Part shown: positions 1-9,700 of the stretch, piece after piece
Numbering within the stretch: the first letter of the stretch is position 1
Layout: the number at the start of each line of letters is the position of its first letter
Source: Peptococcaceae bacterium UBA7702
GTDB lineage: Bacteria; Bacillota; Dehalobacteriia; UBA7702
Assembly (NCBI GenBank): GCA_002482535.1
Contig: DLGE01000001.1
Location: 779,513 to 843,512, forward strand
Length of the DNA: 64,000 nucleotides
Reading direction: 5' to 3'
Notes under the pieces: generated by a model
Seen by the model: only the letters and a program-made list of their open reading frames with translations
What the model was told of the DNA's origin: nothing
The model's database searches: none
Position numbers and translations under genes: made by a program

Positions 1-516
1 CCCAATATCGGCGAAGATATCGCCTTCGGCCCCAGAAACTACGGTCTCAGTGAGGAAGAGGTGGAAAAACGCGTCCACAACGCTTTGCAAAAGTTGGAGA
101 TCGGCGACCTTCGGGATCGCCCCCCTTACCGCCTCTCCGGCGGCGAGAAGCGCAGTGCCGCCATTGCCACGGTCATCGCCATGGAGCCCTCCTTCATCCT
201 CTTTGACGAACCCACGGCCTTTTTAGACCCTAAAGCCACCAATACCTTCCAGCGTATCGCTTTGGAGTTGCGCATCCCCTTCCTCATTGCCAGCCACGAC
301 CTGGATGTGATTTTAAATATCTGTGATCGGGTGATCATTTTGAAAAACGGCGAGATCATGGCTGATGGCGAACCCTACGACCTGCTCTGCGATGAAAACC
401 TCATGTATCGCGCCGGGCTGGAGCTGCCCGCCTCTTTCAGCCGCTGCAAGCACTGCCCCAATAATTGCGGCGAGGATCTATTCAAAAAATTCAAAGTCCG
501 CCGCCTGGGAGAATGA
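1..516 (+). CDS. ECF-type ABC transporter ATPase (CbiO/EcfA-like), 5' end outside the window
   Basis: This is the C-terminal part (about 171 residues) of an ABC ATPase of the energy-coupling factor class, which powers vitamin or metal uptake from the cytoplasmic face. The reading frame is open from base 1. Visible motifs are the ABC signature LSGGEKR (about residues 46-52 of the fragment), Walker B FILFDEPTAFLDP with its catalytic Glu, and the switch His in ASHD. The Walker A is outside the window. The tail is odd: it ends in a cysteine cluster, CKHCPNNC, that is not part of the ATPase core and might bind metal. The gene ends convergently with a B12-riboswitch-controlled surface operon, which favours a cobalt or cobalamin role, but the substrate cannot be read from the ATPase itself. 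Confidence 0.9.
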   Translation, partial: PNIGEDIAFGPRNYGLSEEEVEKRVHNALQKLEIGDLRDRPPYRLSGGEKRSAAIATVIAMEPSFILFDEPTAFLDPKATNTFQRIALELRIPFLIASHDLDVILNICDRVIILKNGEIMADGEPYDLLCDENLMYRAGLELPASFSRCKHCPNNCGEDLFKKFKVRRLGE

Positions 517-543
517 ATATGATCTTAAAAAGAGTATAAAGTG

Positions 544-578
544 AAAGCCCACGGACAAAGTGTCCGTGGGCTTTTTTT
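544..578. terminator. Bidirectional intrinsic terminator between convergent genes
   Basis: A near-perfect 14-bp stem (AAAGCCCACGGACA against its complement) with a 3-base loop is followed by a T run on the plus strand. A shorter run of T follows on the minus strand. It separates the ABC ATPase from the convergent SLH gene. Confidence 0.9.
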
Positions 579-592
579 GGTTCTCCTGTGTT

Positions 593-1165
593 TTAATCGC
601 CGTATTGAACCAGCAGGCTGATCATCTTGGCAGCCTGGGCCCGGGTGGCGTTGTTTTTGGGAGCAAACTGATTGCCGCCCACGCCGCTGATGATATTGGC
701 CTTGACCATGCTGTAAACGGCGGTTTTGGCATAGCCGGCAATGTCATTGTCGTCGGCAAAGGCCGTGACGCCGCTGCCGTCGGGGAGGTCGATCTCCATC
801 ACCTTGGCGAAGCGGGCCAGCATCACCGCCATATCCTGGCGGCTGATTTTGGCGTCGGGAGCAAAGGTTGTGGTACTCGTCCCTGTGGTGATACCCTTTT
901 CCGCCGCCCAAGCCACATGGGCGCTGTAGTAAGCAGTGGTTTTTACATCGGTAAATTGGGTAACAGCGGGATTGGCGGCGCTGCTGTCGCTGATCCCTGC
1001 GTAGCGTCCTAAGATCGTCACAAACTGACCCCGGGTGACGGCGCTGTCGGGATCAAAGGACGTGGCTGACGTGCCCTTCATGATCCCCTGAGCCAGGACA
1101 AAGCTGACTGCCTGATAATACCAGGCCTTATCAGGAATATCCTTCATGTTCTTCACGTCCGTCAC
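593..1165 (-). repeat. SLH-domain block, copy A (paralogous with 6198-6770)
   Basis: This stretch encodes the three C-terminal SLH domains. Long tracts are near-identical at DNA level to the same region of the neighbouring SLH gene, for example around the GRYAGISDSSAANPA coding segment. This implies recent duplication or gene conversion between the two genes. Confidence 0.8.
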
Positions 1166-4100
1166 CGGCGTCGCCGCCAAGGCCGCAATTTTCGCTTCCG
1201 CCGCAGTCAATGCACTGTAATTGGTCACCAAGGATTTCTGGGCTTCGGTGAGAGAGTCATAAGCAGCTCTGGCCGCCGCCACAGCGGCTTTATTCGATAG
1301 CGTCAGCTGATCCAAAGCGGGCAGAGCGGCGATTTGATCCATCACCCTTTGGGCTCCCTCCTGGCTTGTTGCGCCCTCTTCCAGGGCGGCAATTTTCGCT
1401 TCTGCCGCCTTCAAGGTATCAAGATTGGTTACCAATCCCTGCTGCACCTTAGTCAATGTATCATAGGCAGCCCGGGCCGCTTCTACGGCAGTTTTGTCCT
1501 CAAGAGTCAACTGATCCGTGGCCGGCAAAGCGGTAATTAAATCAATCACCTTTTGGGCTTCCTCCTGATTTGTTGCGCCCTCTTCCAGGGCGGCAATTTT
1601 TGTTTCTGCCGCGGTGAGGGTATCAAGATTGGTGACCAGCTTCTGTTGCACCAGGGTCAAGGCGCCATAGGCGCTCCGGGCCGCAACGACGTCGATTTTA
1701 TCCAAGAGTGTCAGCTGGTCCAGAGCGGGCAAGGCCGCGATCTGATCGATCACTACTTGAGCCGCGGGCTGGTTTTCATTCATCAGTTTGATCTGATCCT
1801 CACAGCTCAATAATTTCTCCAAACGATCTACGCTGATATAATCTTTTTCTGTATCATCAAGACTGTCATAGAGACTACGGGCCTCTTCCACGGCACTTTC
1901 GTCTTCAAGAGTAAGCTTAGAGACGCCGGGCAGCTCATAGATGGCGATGTTCGCCGTGATGTAGGGAGCTTCCGTATCGTCGGCCTCCAGCCAACGGTCG
2001 AGATAAATGACTCCCTCCGTTGACTCAAATTCCGTTTCCAGGAGATAGTCGTCGACGTAATGCCAGACGATCACGTCTCCGTCTTCCACGGTCTGCACCT
2101 TGAGACCCTGATCCGGGTGATCGCCATTGACCGTGTACATCCAGCCGGAATTGATGCCGTTCTCTTTCTCACTTAAATCATAGCCGCCTTCCGTTATCGG
2201 CGCTGTGATGGTACTCACATAGTTGTCTTCCGCACCGATATAGCTTAAGTCCGCGCCCGCCATAGCTCTGGTAAAGACGTCGTAGATCGTGACCGTATCG
2301 CTATCAAAACTGTAACTACGGGTGGAAATCCAGTTCACATAGTGCTCGTGGCCGTTGACGCCGCTGCTGTGTTGACTGTCGCCGATCAGACGGAAGGTCA
2401 CCGTGGTGGAAGTACCGCCGGCGGCGGGTTTCGTCGCCGTGACAAGGCAGCGGCTGAAGGTTAAGATATTATCGCCGTTATCATTGGTTTTCACCGCGGT
2501 AACAGTGTATCTTCCCGCCGCGGGAAAAGCGGAAAGGGTCGCTTTGCCGTTGCTGTCGGTCGTAATACCGCTGTCTTTGCCGTTGACGTAAAGAGCCGCG
2601 TTGGCCACCACCGCGGCGGCGCTGCCGTCATTGGCCACAGAGGTCGCCTTCAAGGTGAAGCTCACACTGTTCCCCGCTTTCACCGTTTTGGCGACGGTGT
2701 CAAAGGAAGCGTGGAGCATACCGTTGTAGTCGGGATTATAGTAATAAGCCACTTTATCGCCGCTGTAGACTAAAGTAGAAGCCGCTTTTACGGATCTACC
2801 GTTGACTTCACAGATCCAGCCGGCATTAACCCCCTGGCCTGTGGCGCTGATCGCCGTATCCGGAGTCAATATACCCTTTTTACAGGTGAAGTTTAGGGAT
2901 GTGTTGCCGCTGTTCAAGGCGTCGATGACGGCGTGGAGGGCGGTATAGCCGCCGTTATTGTAATCGACGTACTTCTCCTTGGCGAGATCCGCCGGAGCAT
3001 CGCTGACGGTGATGTCGGTATGGCGGAGCACCGTATCGTCATCGGTGATGGCAACGCTGACCTTGCCGCTTTGGGGCGGTACGGCGGTAAGATTACCCAC
3101 GCTGACATTGTTGCTACCCTCTGCCGTCACAGTGAAGCTGCCGCTTTTGGTGAGGTAACCGGGAGCAGAGGCATAGTAGGTGTAGCTGCCGGGAGCAATG
3201 CTCATGGTACCGTCACCATTCTGACTGTATTTGTCGCCCTCATCATCGAAGGCCACCACAGTCAGGCCGCTTTGTCCGCTGAAGCTTACGGTCTGGGGGC
3301 CGTATTCCCGGACGACATTCACTGTATAGGCCCTCGTATCGCTACCGGTGCTATTTTCAATGGTGATTTGGTTATTTCCTTCCGTCAAATCGATGGTCTG
3401 AGATAGCGAACCGCTTTCCACAGTCTCACCGTTGACACTGATCACCGGAACGGCGTCCCCCTCTACCAAGGCTGTGGGAATAAGCTGAATCTCGGAGGTA
3501 GCGTAAGGCACCGTGGTGGTGTAGTTCAGCTCCGTACCGAGGAAGCCGTAGCCAAGGTCAAGGGTTTGGCTATCTCCATTGCCGTCAGTATAGGTGATGG
3601 GATCGGCTTTCAATAATCCATGGAGGGTGCTGTATTGGGCAAGGCCGTCTATGGGTACGATATCCAAACCGATGAGGTAGGCGGTTTTGCCGTAAAGAGG
3701 ATTGGTTTGATTCGTTTCCGTCTCTGAAGCACTGCTCACCCGCAGAGTATAGGTTTTGTTATATGCCTTCGCGGAAACGTCGGGAACTAAAATCAGCTCA
3801 GCGTAGGTGACGTCGTCATATTTGCTGAACTTCGAGGTGGTGGCGGTCAGGTTCTGCGTTACCGGAATCAGCGTTGGCGTGGGATTATTCTCCGTCCAAT
3901 AACGCAAAAACATTTTAATTTGGGTGGGGTTATCCGATTTTACCGTATAGCTCAGGGACCGCTTAGAGGCGGAGGAGGAATTTACGTCTGAGGTCATCAC
4001 CTGCATCAAAGTATCGTCAAGAGTACTGGTGCGAACGGCGGTGACGGTATCGCCGCCAAGTTTGATGGAGGGATTGGCGTTCTTTAGGTGGGTAATTTTG

Positions 4101-6112
4101 CAGAAAGATAACGCGGCGATGGCGGCCTCGTCCTTTTTACCGACGACCTCAATGGAAATATCCGGCAGAACGCTGAGGTAACCGTCGAAGCTGATGCCGG
4201 CCATACCGTCGCTTTCATAGGAGCTGTCGTTGCCGGTATTCCCTCCCAAGGTCAAGGCGCGGTGCATACCGCCGCTGCCGCCGATAACGTTGCCGTGGAT
4301 CGTACCCCCGGTCAATTGATAAGTTCCCGACTCATCACAGTTAATATGAAGGGTGTTGGTGGTCTTTAAAGCATATTGCGTATGGGTTCCCTCCAGCGTC
4401 TGACCGTCATGATCATAGACCACGTAGATGCCGTCGGGAAAACCGGGATTGTACACGGCGCCGAGCTTGGCCAAGGGAGATGTAATGCCGTGAAAGGTGA
4501 TGTCCACGGGAGTATCAAGGGGAACGGTATCACCAATCGCCGCACCGGTATTGCTGTTCACGATGGAGAGGTCAAGACCGTATGCCCGCAATACCCAGTA
4601 TTCCACAGAATTACCGGCCTTCACCTCGATGATGTTGCGGCCATCGCGAAGCTTCACCGTAAAGGAGCCGTCGCTGTTGGCGGTGTAGCTCTCCCAGCCT
4701 TCACTCCAGTCGGTGGTCAAAGGTTTTTGTACCCGTACGGAAATATCTTGATCCGCCGTGGGCTTGAAGGTGTATTCGGCATACTGTTTTTCCTGGACCA
4801 CACCGTTGATGCTCCTGGTATAGTAGATGGTATCATATTCGCTGGAGCGGTTGATGTTCATTTTGATCCCGGCGGAACGGTCGGAATTTACGTTCACCAC
4901 GATGGTGCCAGTATTTTCCGGATAAATCGCGCTGTAGATCATGGCTTTATTTCCCGAGGAAACCCAATCCAAGGCGTCATAAGTAACGTGGACGACGCTG
5001 ACGCCAGGCTTTACCGCGGTGATGCGGCCGCTGCTGTCCACAGTTACCGAATCACCCTCGGCCACAGTGTAGTGGTAATCCGGTTCCACGTGGTAGTTTC
5101 CGGTCTCACTGCTGATGGCCTGCCAATTGCGATAGCAGCGCAGGTCAAAAGTATCCCCGTCATTCATCGCCAGACAACCGGCATCGTTGACGTTCATCAG
5201 CAGGCTGGCATCATAAAAACTTTGGCTGCTATCCCGCAGTACCTGCTTGGGATCGTCCGCCAGATCGCTTTCATCGATCACCAAAGGCGTGGAGGCGTAG
5301 TCTTGGGAATTTACCATCCGGGCCTTGGTGACTTTGCCCTCCATTTCCAGCCTATAGTGGAGACCATTACTTTTATCAGGGACTTCGATGGTATATACGT
5401 CATATTCCCCTTCACTTTGGGGGCCGTATTTTACCATCTCTTCCAAAGGACGGTAAAATTTCACTCTGTTGTAGATGTCAAAGGTAGCGCCGTGAGGCAC
5501 CTTTACCGTGATGGTAACCTTCTTGGCTACAACGAAAGAACCGCCGTCGGAAAGATTAAGGCTCATAAAGGAATCGGCACGGCCATTGCCATAGTAAACA
5601 TAAAGCTCTCCGTTGCTGCCCCAATAGGTTTCCGTGTCATCGGGTAGATAGGCATAGAGATAATGACCGGCGCCGCCAATGGCCGGCAGCAAAAAACTTC
5701 TTGTGTTGCTGCCGCTTTCGTATTCATAGCTTTTATCCTCACTCCAAACATGGTTTTTATGAGGTATGTTGGATGACGTAGGGGTCGGAAAGACGACATT
5801 TTTCAAACGTACCGTCTGACCGGCCTCTCCGGTTACGGTAAAACGACCGGAACCCACAGTAGTCGTCGAGTCATTTAAATAGCCTGTATACGTATAGGTC
5901 CCCGGAGCAACGGTGATTTTCGTCTCTCCCGATACTCTCGTTACTTTTTCGCCACCAGTAGCAAAGATGTCAACGGCAATACTCTTTCCATTCTCTGTGG
6001 GCGATCCTACCTGAATCGTCACCTCAACGGTATCTGCCGCCAATAAAGGGATGCTGCTGAAAAAAACCAGCAAAAATGTGAAAATCAGAAAAAGCCCTGT
6101 TTTCTTCTTCAT
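593..6112 (-). CDS. Secreted SLH-anchored surface protein with two DUF4430 (transcobalamin C-terminal-like) modules
   Basis: The protein has 1839 residues. It starts with a classical signal peptide (MKKKTGLFLIF..., cleavage near LLAAD). Beta-sandwich modules follow: a Big_2-like Ig domain (about 340-390) and a cadherin-like module ending YTVNVVRE (about 860-960). Two DUF4430 modules come next, with the hallmark GWICEVNG (about 1097) and GWMYTVNG (about 1320), and an Ig-like domain lies between them. Then come one degenerate and three good helical repeats of about 66 residues (about 1385-1648), and three SLH domains (about 1650-1839) that tether the protein to the cell-wall or S-layer polymer. 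DUF4430 is related to the C-terminal cobalamin-binding domain of transcobalamin and intrinsic factor. A strong ribosome site (AAGGAGG) precedes the ATG. The gene lies 85 bases downstream of another SLH gene behind a B12 riboswitch, so I infer corrinoid capture at the surface; the ligand is unproven. Confidence 0.88.
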   Translation of the reverse strand: MKKKTGLFLIFTFLLVFFSSIPLLAADTVEVTIQVGSPTENGKSIAVDIFATGGEKVTRVSGETKITVAPGTYTYTGYLNDSTTTVGSGRFTVTGEAGQTVRLKNVVFPTPTSSNIPHKNHVWSEDKSYEYESGSNTRSFLLPAIGGAGHYLYAYLPDDTETYWGSNGELYVYYGNGRADSFMSLNLSDGGSFVVAKKVTITVKVPHGATFDIYNRVKFYRPLEEMVKYGPQSEGEYDVYTIEVPDKSNGLHYRLEMEGKVTKARMVNSQDYASTPLVIDESDLADDPKQVLRDSSQSFYDASLLMNVNDAGCLAMNDGDTFDLRCYRNWQAISSETGNYHVEPDYHYTVAEGDSVTVDSSGRITAVKPGVSVVHVTYDALDWVSSGNKAMIYSAIYPENTGTIVVNVNSDRSAGIKMNINRSSEYDTIYYTRSINGVVQEKQYAEYTFKPTADQDISVRVQKPLTTDWSEGWESYTANSDGSFTVKLRDGRNIIEVKAGNSVEYWVLRAYGLDLSIVNSNTGAAIGDTVPLDTPVDITFHGITSPLAKLGAVYNPGFPDGIYVVYDHDGQTLEGTHTQYALKTTNTLHINCDESGTYQLTGGTIHGNVIGGSGGMHRALTLGGNTGNDSSYESDGMAGISFDGYLSVLPDISIEVVGKKDEAAIAALSFCKITHLKNANPSIKLGGDTVTAVRTSTLDDTLMQVMTSDVNSSSASKRSLSYTVKSDNPTQIKMFLRYWTENNPTPTLIPVTQNLTATTSKFSKYDDVTYAELILVPDVSAKAYNKTYTLRVSSASETETNQTNPLYGKTAYLIGLDIVPIDGLAQYSTLHGLLKADPITYTDGNGDSQTLDLGYGFLGTELNYTTTVPYATSEIQLIPTALVEGDAVPVISVNGETVESGSLSQTIDLTEGNNQITIENSTGSDTRAYTVNVVREYGPQTVSFSGQSGLTVVAFDDEGDKYSQNGDGTMSIAPGSYTYYASAPGYLTKSGSFTVTAEGSNNVSVGNLTAVPPQSGKVSVAITDDDTVLRHTDITVSDAPADLAKEKYVDYNNGGYTALHAVIDALNSGNTSLNFTCKKGILTPDTAISATGQGVNAGWICEVNGRSVKAASTLVYSGDKVAYYYNPDYNGMLHASFDTVAKTVKAGNSVSFTLKATSVANDGSAAAVVANAALYVNGKDSGITTDSNGKATLSAFPAAGRYTVTAVKTNDNGDNILTFSRCLVTATKPAAGGTSTTVTFRLIGDSQHSSGVNGHEHYVNWISTRSYSFDSDTVTIYDVFTRAMAGADLSYIGAEDNYVSTITAPITEGGYDLSEKENGINSGWMYTVNGDHPDQGLKVQTVEDGDVIVWHYVDDYLLETEFESTEGVIYLDRWLEADDTEAPYITANIAIYELPGVSKLTLEDESAVEEARSLYDSLDDTEKDYISVDRLEKLLSCEDQIKLMNENQPAAQVVIDQIAALPALDQLTLLDKIDVVAARSAYGALTLVQQKLVTNLDTLTAAETKIAALEEGATNQEEAQKVIDLITALPATDQLTLEDKTAVEAARAAYDTLTKVQQGLVTNLDTLKAAEAKIAALEEGATSQEGAQRVMDQIAALPALDQLTLSNKAAVAAARAAYDSLTEAQKSLVTNYSALTAAEAKIAALAATPVTDVKNMKDIPDKAWYYQAVSFVLAQGIMKGTSATSFDPDSAVTRGQFVTILGRYAGISDSSAANPAVTQFTDVKTTAYYSAHVAWAAEKGITTGTSTTTFAPDAKISRQDMAVMLARFAKVMEIDLPDGSGVTAFADDNDIAGYAKTAVYSMVKANIISGVGGNQFAPKNNATRAQAAKMISLLVQYGD
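1166..1960 (-). repeat. In-gene tandem helical repeats (about 198 bp units, 3 good and 1 degenerate)
   Basis: Units encode ALPALDQLTL...AARAAYDSLTEAQKSLVTN...AAEAKIAAL helical hairpins of about 66 residues. They form a stalk between the DUF4430 modules and the SLH anchor. The same unit type occurs six times in the neighbouring SLH gene. Confidence 0.8.
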
Positions 6113-6197
6113 TGCAAAACCTCCTTCTCTTTCTGAATGGGGAGAAAGGGACGAACCTCTGCCCGCCCCTTTTTCCGTCTGTTAGGTGTGATTGCCG

Positions 6198-6770
6198 TTA
6201 TTTGCCGTAAGTGACCAGCAAGGTCATCATTTTTGCGGCCTGAGCTCTGGTGGCCGTATCTTTGGGCGCAAACTTATTGCTGCCGACACCGCCGATAATC
6301 TTCGCTTCCACCATGCTGTAAACGGCGGTTTTGGCATAACCGGCAATGTCTTGGTCATCGCCGAAGGCCGTGGCGCCGCTGCCGTCGGGGAGATTGATCT
6401 CCATCACTTTGGCAAAGCGCGCCATCATCAAGGCCATATCCTGACGGCTGATCTTGGCGTTGGGTGCAAAGGTCGTGGCAGTGGTTCCCGTGGTGATGCC
6501 CTTTTCCGCCGCCCAGGCTACGTGAGCACCGTAGTATGCAGTGGTTTTTACATCGGCAAACTGGGTTTCCGCGGGATTTGCGGCACTGCTGTCGCTGATC
6601 CCGGCGTAGCGTCCTAAGATCGTTACAAACTGGCCTCTTGTGATGTTGCCGTTGGGATCAAAGGCCGTCTCTGAGGTACCGTTCATGATGCCCTGGGCCA
6701 GCACGTAGCGAACGGAATCATAGAACCAATCCGTACTCTTCACATCGGTCATCTTATCGACATCGATCAC
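6198..6770 (-). repeat. SLH-domain block, copy B (paralogous with 593-1165)
   Basis: Encodes the three SLH domains of the GLUG protein and matches copy A over long DNA tracts. The two blocks are direct repeats about 5.6 kb apart, a potential substrate for recombination that would fuse the two genes. Confidence 0.8.
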
Positions 6771-9700
6771 CGGCGGCGTATCTTCTGTTAAGGTTTTCAT
6801 TTTGGCTTCCGCCGCTTCCAAGACAGCAACATTGGTCACCAGCTTCTGACGGGTTTCGTTTAAGGCATTATAGGCGCTACGGGCCGCTTCTACGGCGTCC
6901 TTATCTCCGAGGGTCAAGGCGTCAACATTGGGTAATGCATCAATCTGATCGATTACTGTTTGCGCCGCCGTCTGATCCGCCGCAGTGGCGGATAACTGCG
7001 TAATTTTCGCTTCCACTGCTTCCAGGGCGGCAACGTTGGTTACCAACCCCTGACGGGTTTCATTCAACGCTTCATAGGCGTTGCGCGCCGCTTCCACGGC
7101 GTCTCTGTTTTCAAGGGTTAGATCATCAACAGTGGGTAACGCCGCGATTTGGTCGGTCACCTTTTGGGCCGCCGCCCGATCTGTGGCGCTTGCGGACAAT
7201 TGGGCTATTTTGGCTTCCGCCGCTTCTAAGGTAGCAAGATTGGTTACCAGCCCCTGGCGGGTTTCACTTAAGGCTTCATAGGCGCTGCGGGCCGCTTCCA
7301 CGGCGTTTTTATCTCCGAGGGTCAAAGCATCGACAGCGGGTAAGGCGTCAATTTGGTCCATTACCCTTTTCGCCGCTGTCCGATCCGCCGCATTGGTAGA
7401 CAGTTGCGTGATTTTCGCTTCCGCCGCTTCCAAAGTCGCTACATTGGTGACCAGACCCTGACGGGTTTCGTTCAAAGCGTCATAGGCACCGCGAACCGCT
7501 TCCACAGCATCTTTGTCTTCAAGGGTTAGGGCGTTTGCGGCAGGGAGTAATTCGATTTTGTCCATCACCTTTTGGGCTGCCGCCTGGTCTGCCGTCATTT
7601 GTGTTATTTTCGTTTCCGCCGCTTCTAAGGTAGCAATATTGATCACCAGTCCCTGACGGGTTTCGTTCAAGGCTTCATAGGCGCTGCGGGCCGCTTTTAC
7701 GGCATCTTCATCTGCAAGGGTCAGGGTGCCGACTGCCGGCAAAGCGGCAATCTGATCGATCACTGTTTGCGCCGCCGCCTGGTCCGCCGCGTCCGCAACC
7801 AATTGTTCCATTTTCGTTTCCGCCGCTTCCAGGGTGGAAAGTTTGGTGACCAAACCCTGTCGGGTTTCACTCAAAGCGTCATAAGCAGTCCGGGCCGCTT
7901 CCACGGCATCCTTATCTGAAAGAGTCAGGGCGCTCGTTGCGGGCAGCGCCGCAATGGCATCGTCCACCGCTTTGGCCGCCGCAATGTCGGCTTCCTGGGT
8001 TAAAGTCTTTACCGCGGCCATGGCGTCGAGGGCGCTCTGTTTCGCGGCATTAATCGCGGCCACAGTTGCGACGGTGTCGATGGCGGTATCACCGTCGGTT
8101 TTCGCCGTGTTCAGAGCAGTCCAGTTATCCGCACTGTAATCTGTTTCGGTATATTCTTCAAGGGCTTCGTCCAACGCCTCTTTTGCCGTATCTTTGGCGT
8201 TGGCTACCGTCGCCGTGAAATCGGTGATGGTGTAATTGGTGGCACTTGAAGTGTAGAGGTCTGTGGTCTTACCGCGGAGGTTGTACACACCCGGGGCCAG
8301 GTCGTTGATTTCCGTGGCGCCAACTGCCACGGCGATGTAATCGCTGTCACTGGAGAGTTTGTATTCATAGGGCAAATCTGGATTTAAGCCGGTGATCTTG
8401 CCGTTGTTATTGGCCTCTGTGGAGCAGCCTACAGAAGTGAAGCCGCCGGTGGAAATCGTGTATTTGCCGACGGCGTTGCCACCGGTGGCAGAGATCAGGC
8501 CATCACAGTCCTTCACGTAAACTTCCACATAGAGGCAGTAGCCGATATCCTTTGCTTGTGGGGTATAGATACGATCCGTGGCGCCGCTGATGCGGGTATA
8601 TTTACCGGCAGCGCTGTCATAGCGGAACCACTGATAGGAGACTTCGCTATTGAGGGGTATCCCCTCCATAAAAGCGTAGTATTTCCCTTTGTACGAATTC
8701 CCTGCGGTGAAAAGCGTCACAGTGCCTTTGAGTTCACCGTTGACATTCACGATGGCATAATCAGAGGGGGCGCTGTCAGCGCTCTCTATGAGGCGGACAT
8801 TGTAGGAACCACAGTCGAGGCCGGTGATTTCCGTGCTACCGGCAGTCACCGCCGTATAACTGATATTGTTAACATCTTTATATTCGTAGCGTTTTTCCGC
8901 ATCAAGACCGGTGATTTTGTTTTCGCCGCCCTTTAAGCCCACGGGAGCGTCATTTTCCCTTGCCACCGCCCAAGCTAAGACGGGATAACCGTTATTAAGC
9001 CCGTTCGTATCGGCCACGAAAGCAGTACCCCCCGCGCCGTTGAGCTGTGTGACGAAATCTTCACCGCGCATATTTTCCGCTTCCATCCCTTTAACGTCAT
9101 AAGTATCGTCCATATCATTGCCTTGGCGGTCGCGAACACCGCAATAGAAACCGTCCTTCAGGAAGTAGCAGTTGTTAAAACTGGAGATACCCCCAATGCT
9201 ACTTCCCATGATATGGGCACCAACGGATTGAACGATACCAATGGAGCCGACGTCATAGCAGTTAGTGATATCGCCGCCGGTACCGCCGGTAATACCGCCG
9301 CTGCCGGCGTTCGTAAGATAAGTGGTCATGCCCGAAATATCACCGGTGTTATAGCAGTTGCTGATCACCGCATACTCGCTGGAGTAACCAACGATACCGC
9401 CAAAAGAGGAGAGCTTATATGCGATAGGGATGATCCGGCCGGCGTTAAAACATTCCGAGATGGTAACTTTCTTTCCGGAATTCGCGTCAGCAGCAATACC
9501 GCCAATATGATCGGAACCGATGAGTGTGCCAAAATTGGCGCAGCGGCTGACGGTGGCTTCTTTCAACGCACCGGAACTGGTCGTTCCCACAATACCGCCT
9601 ATATTGTTGATATTTGTCGAGGGATTTGTGGCGGTGATGTTACCGTAATTGATACAGTCTAAGACATCCCCGGTATTCTGAGCGACAATCCCAGCAGCAT

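Noticed and set aside
1166..1960. Regular 200-bp repeats considered as a CRISPR or non-coding array
   Set aside because: The units stay in frame and encode helical repeats. Repeat length and absence of spacers exclude CRISPR.
4376..5647. 423-codon plus-strand frame inside the DUF4430 SLH gene
   Set aside because: Antisense shadow. No ribosome site and no recognisable domain, while the minus strand has signal peptide, Ig, DUF4430 and SLH modules.
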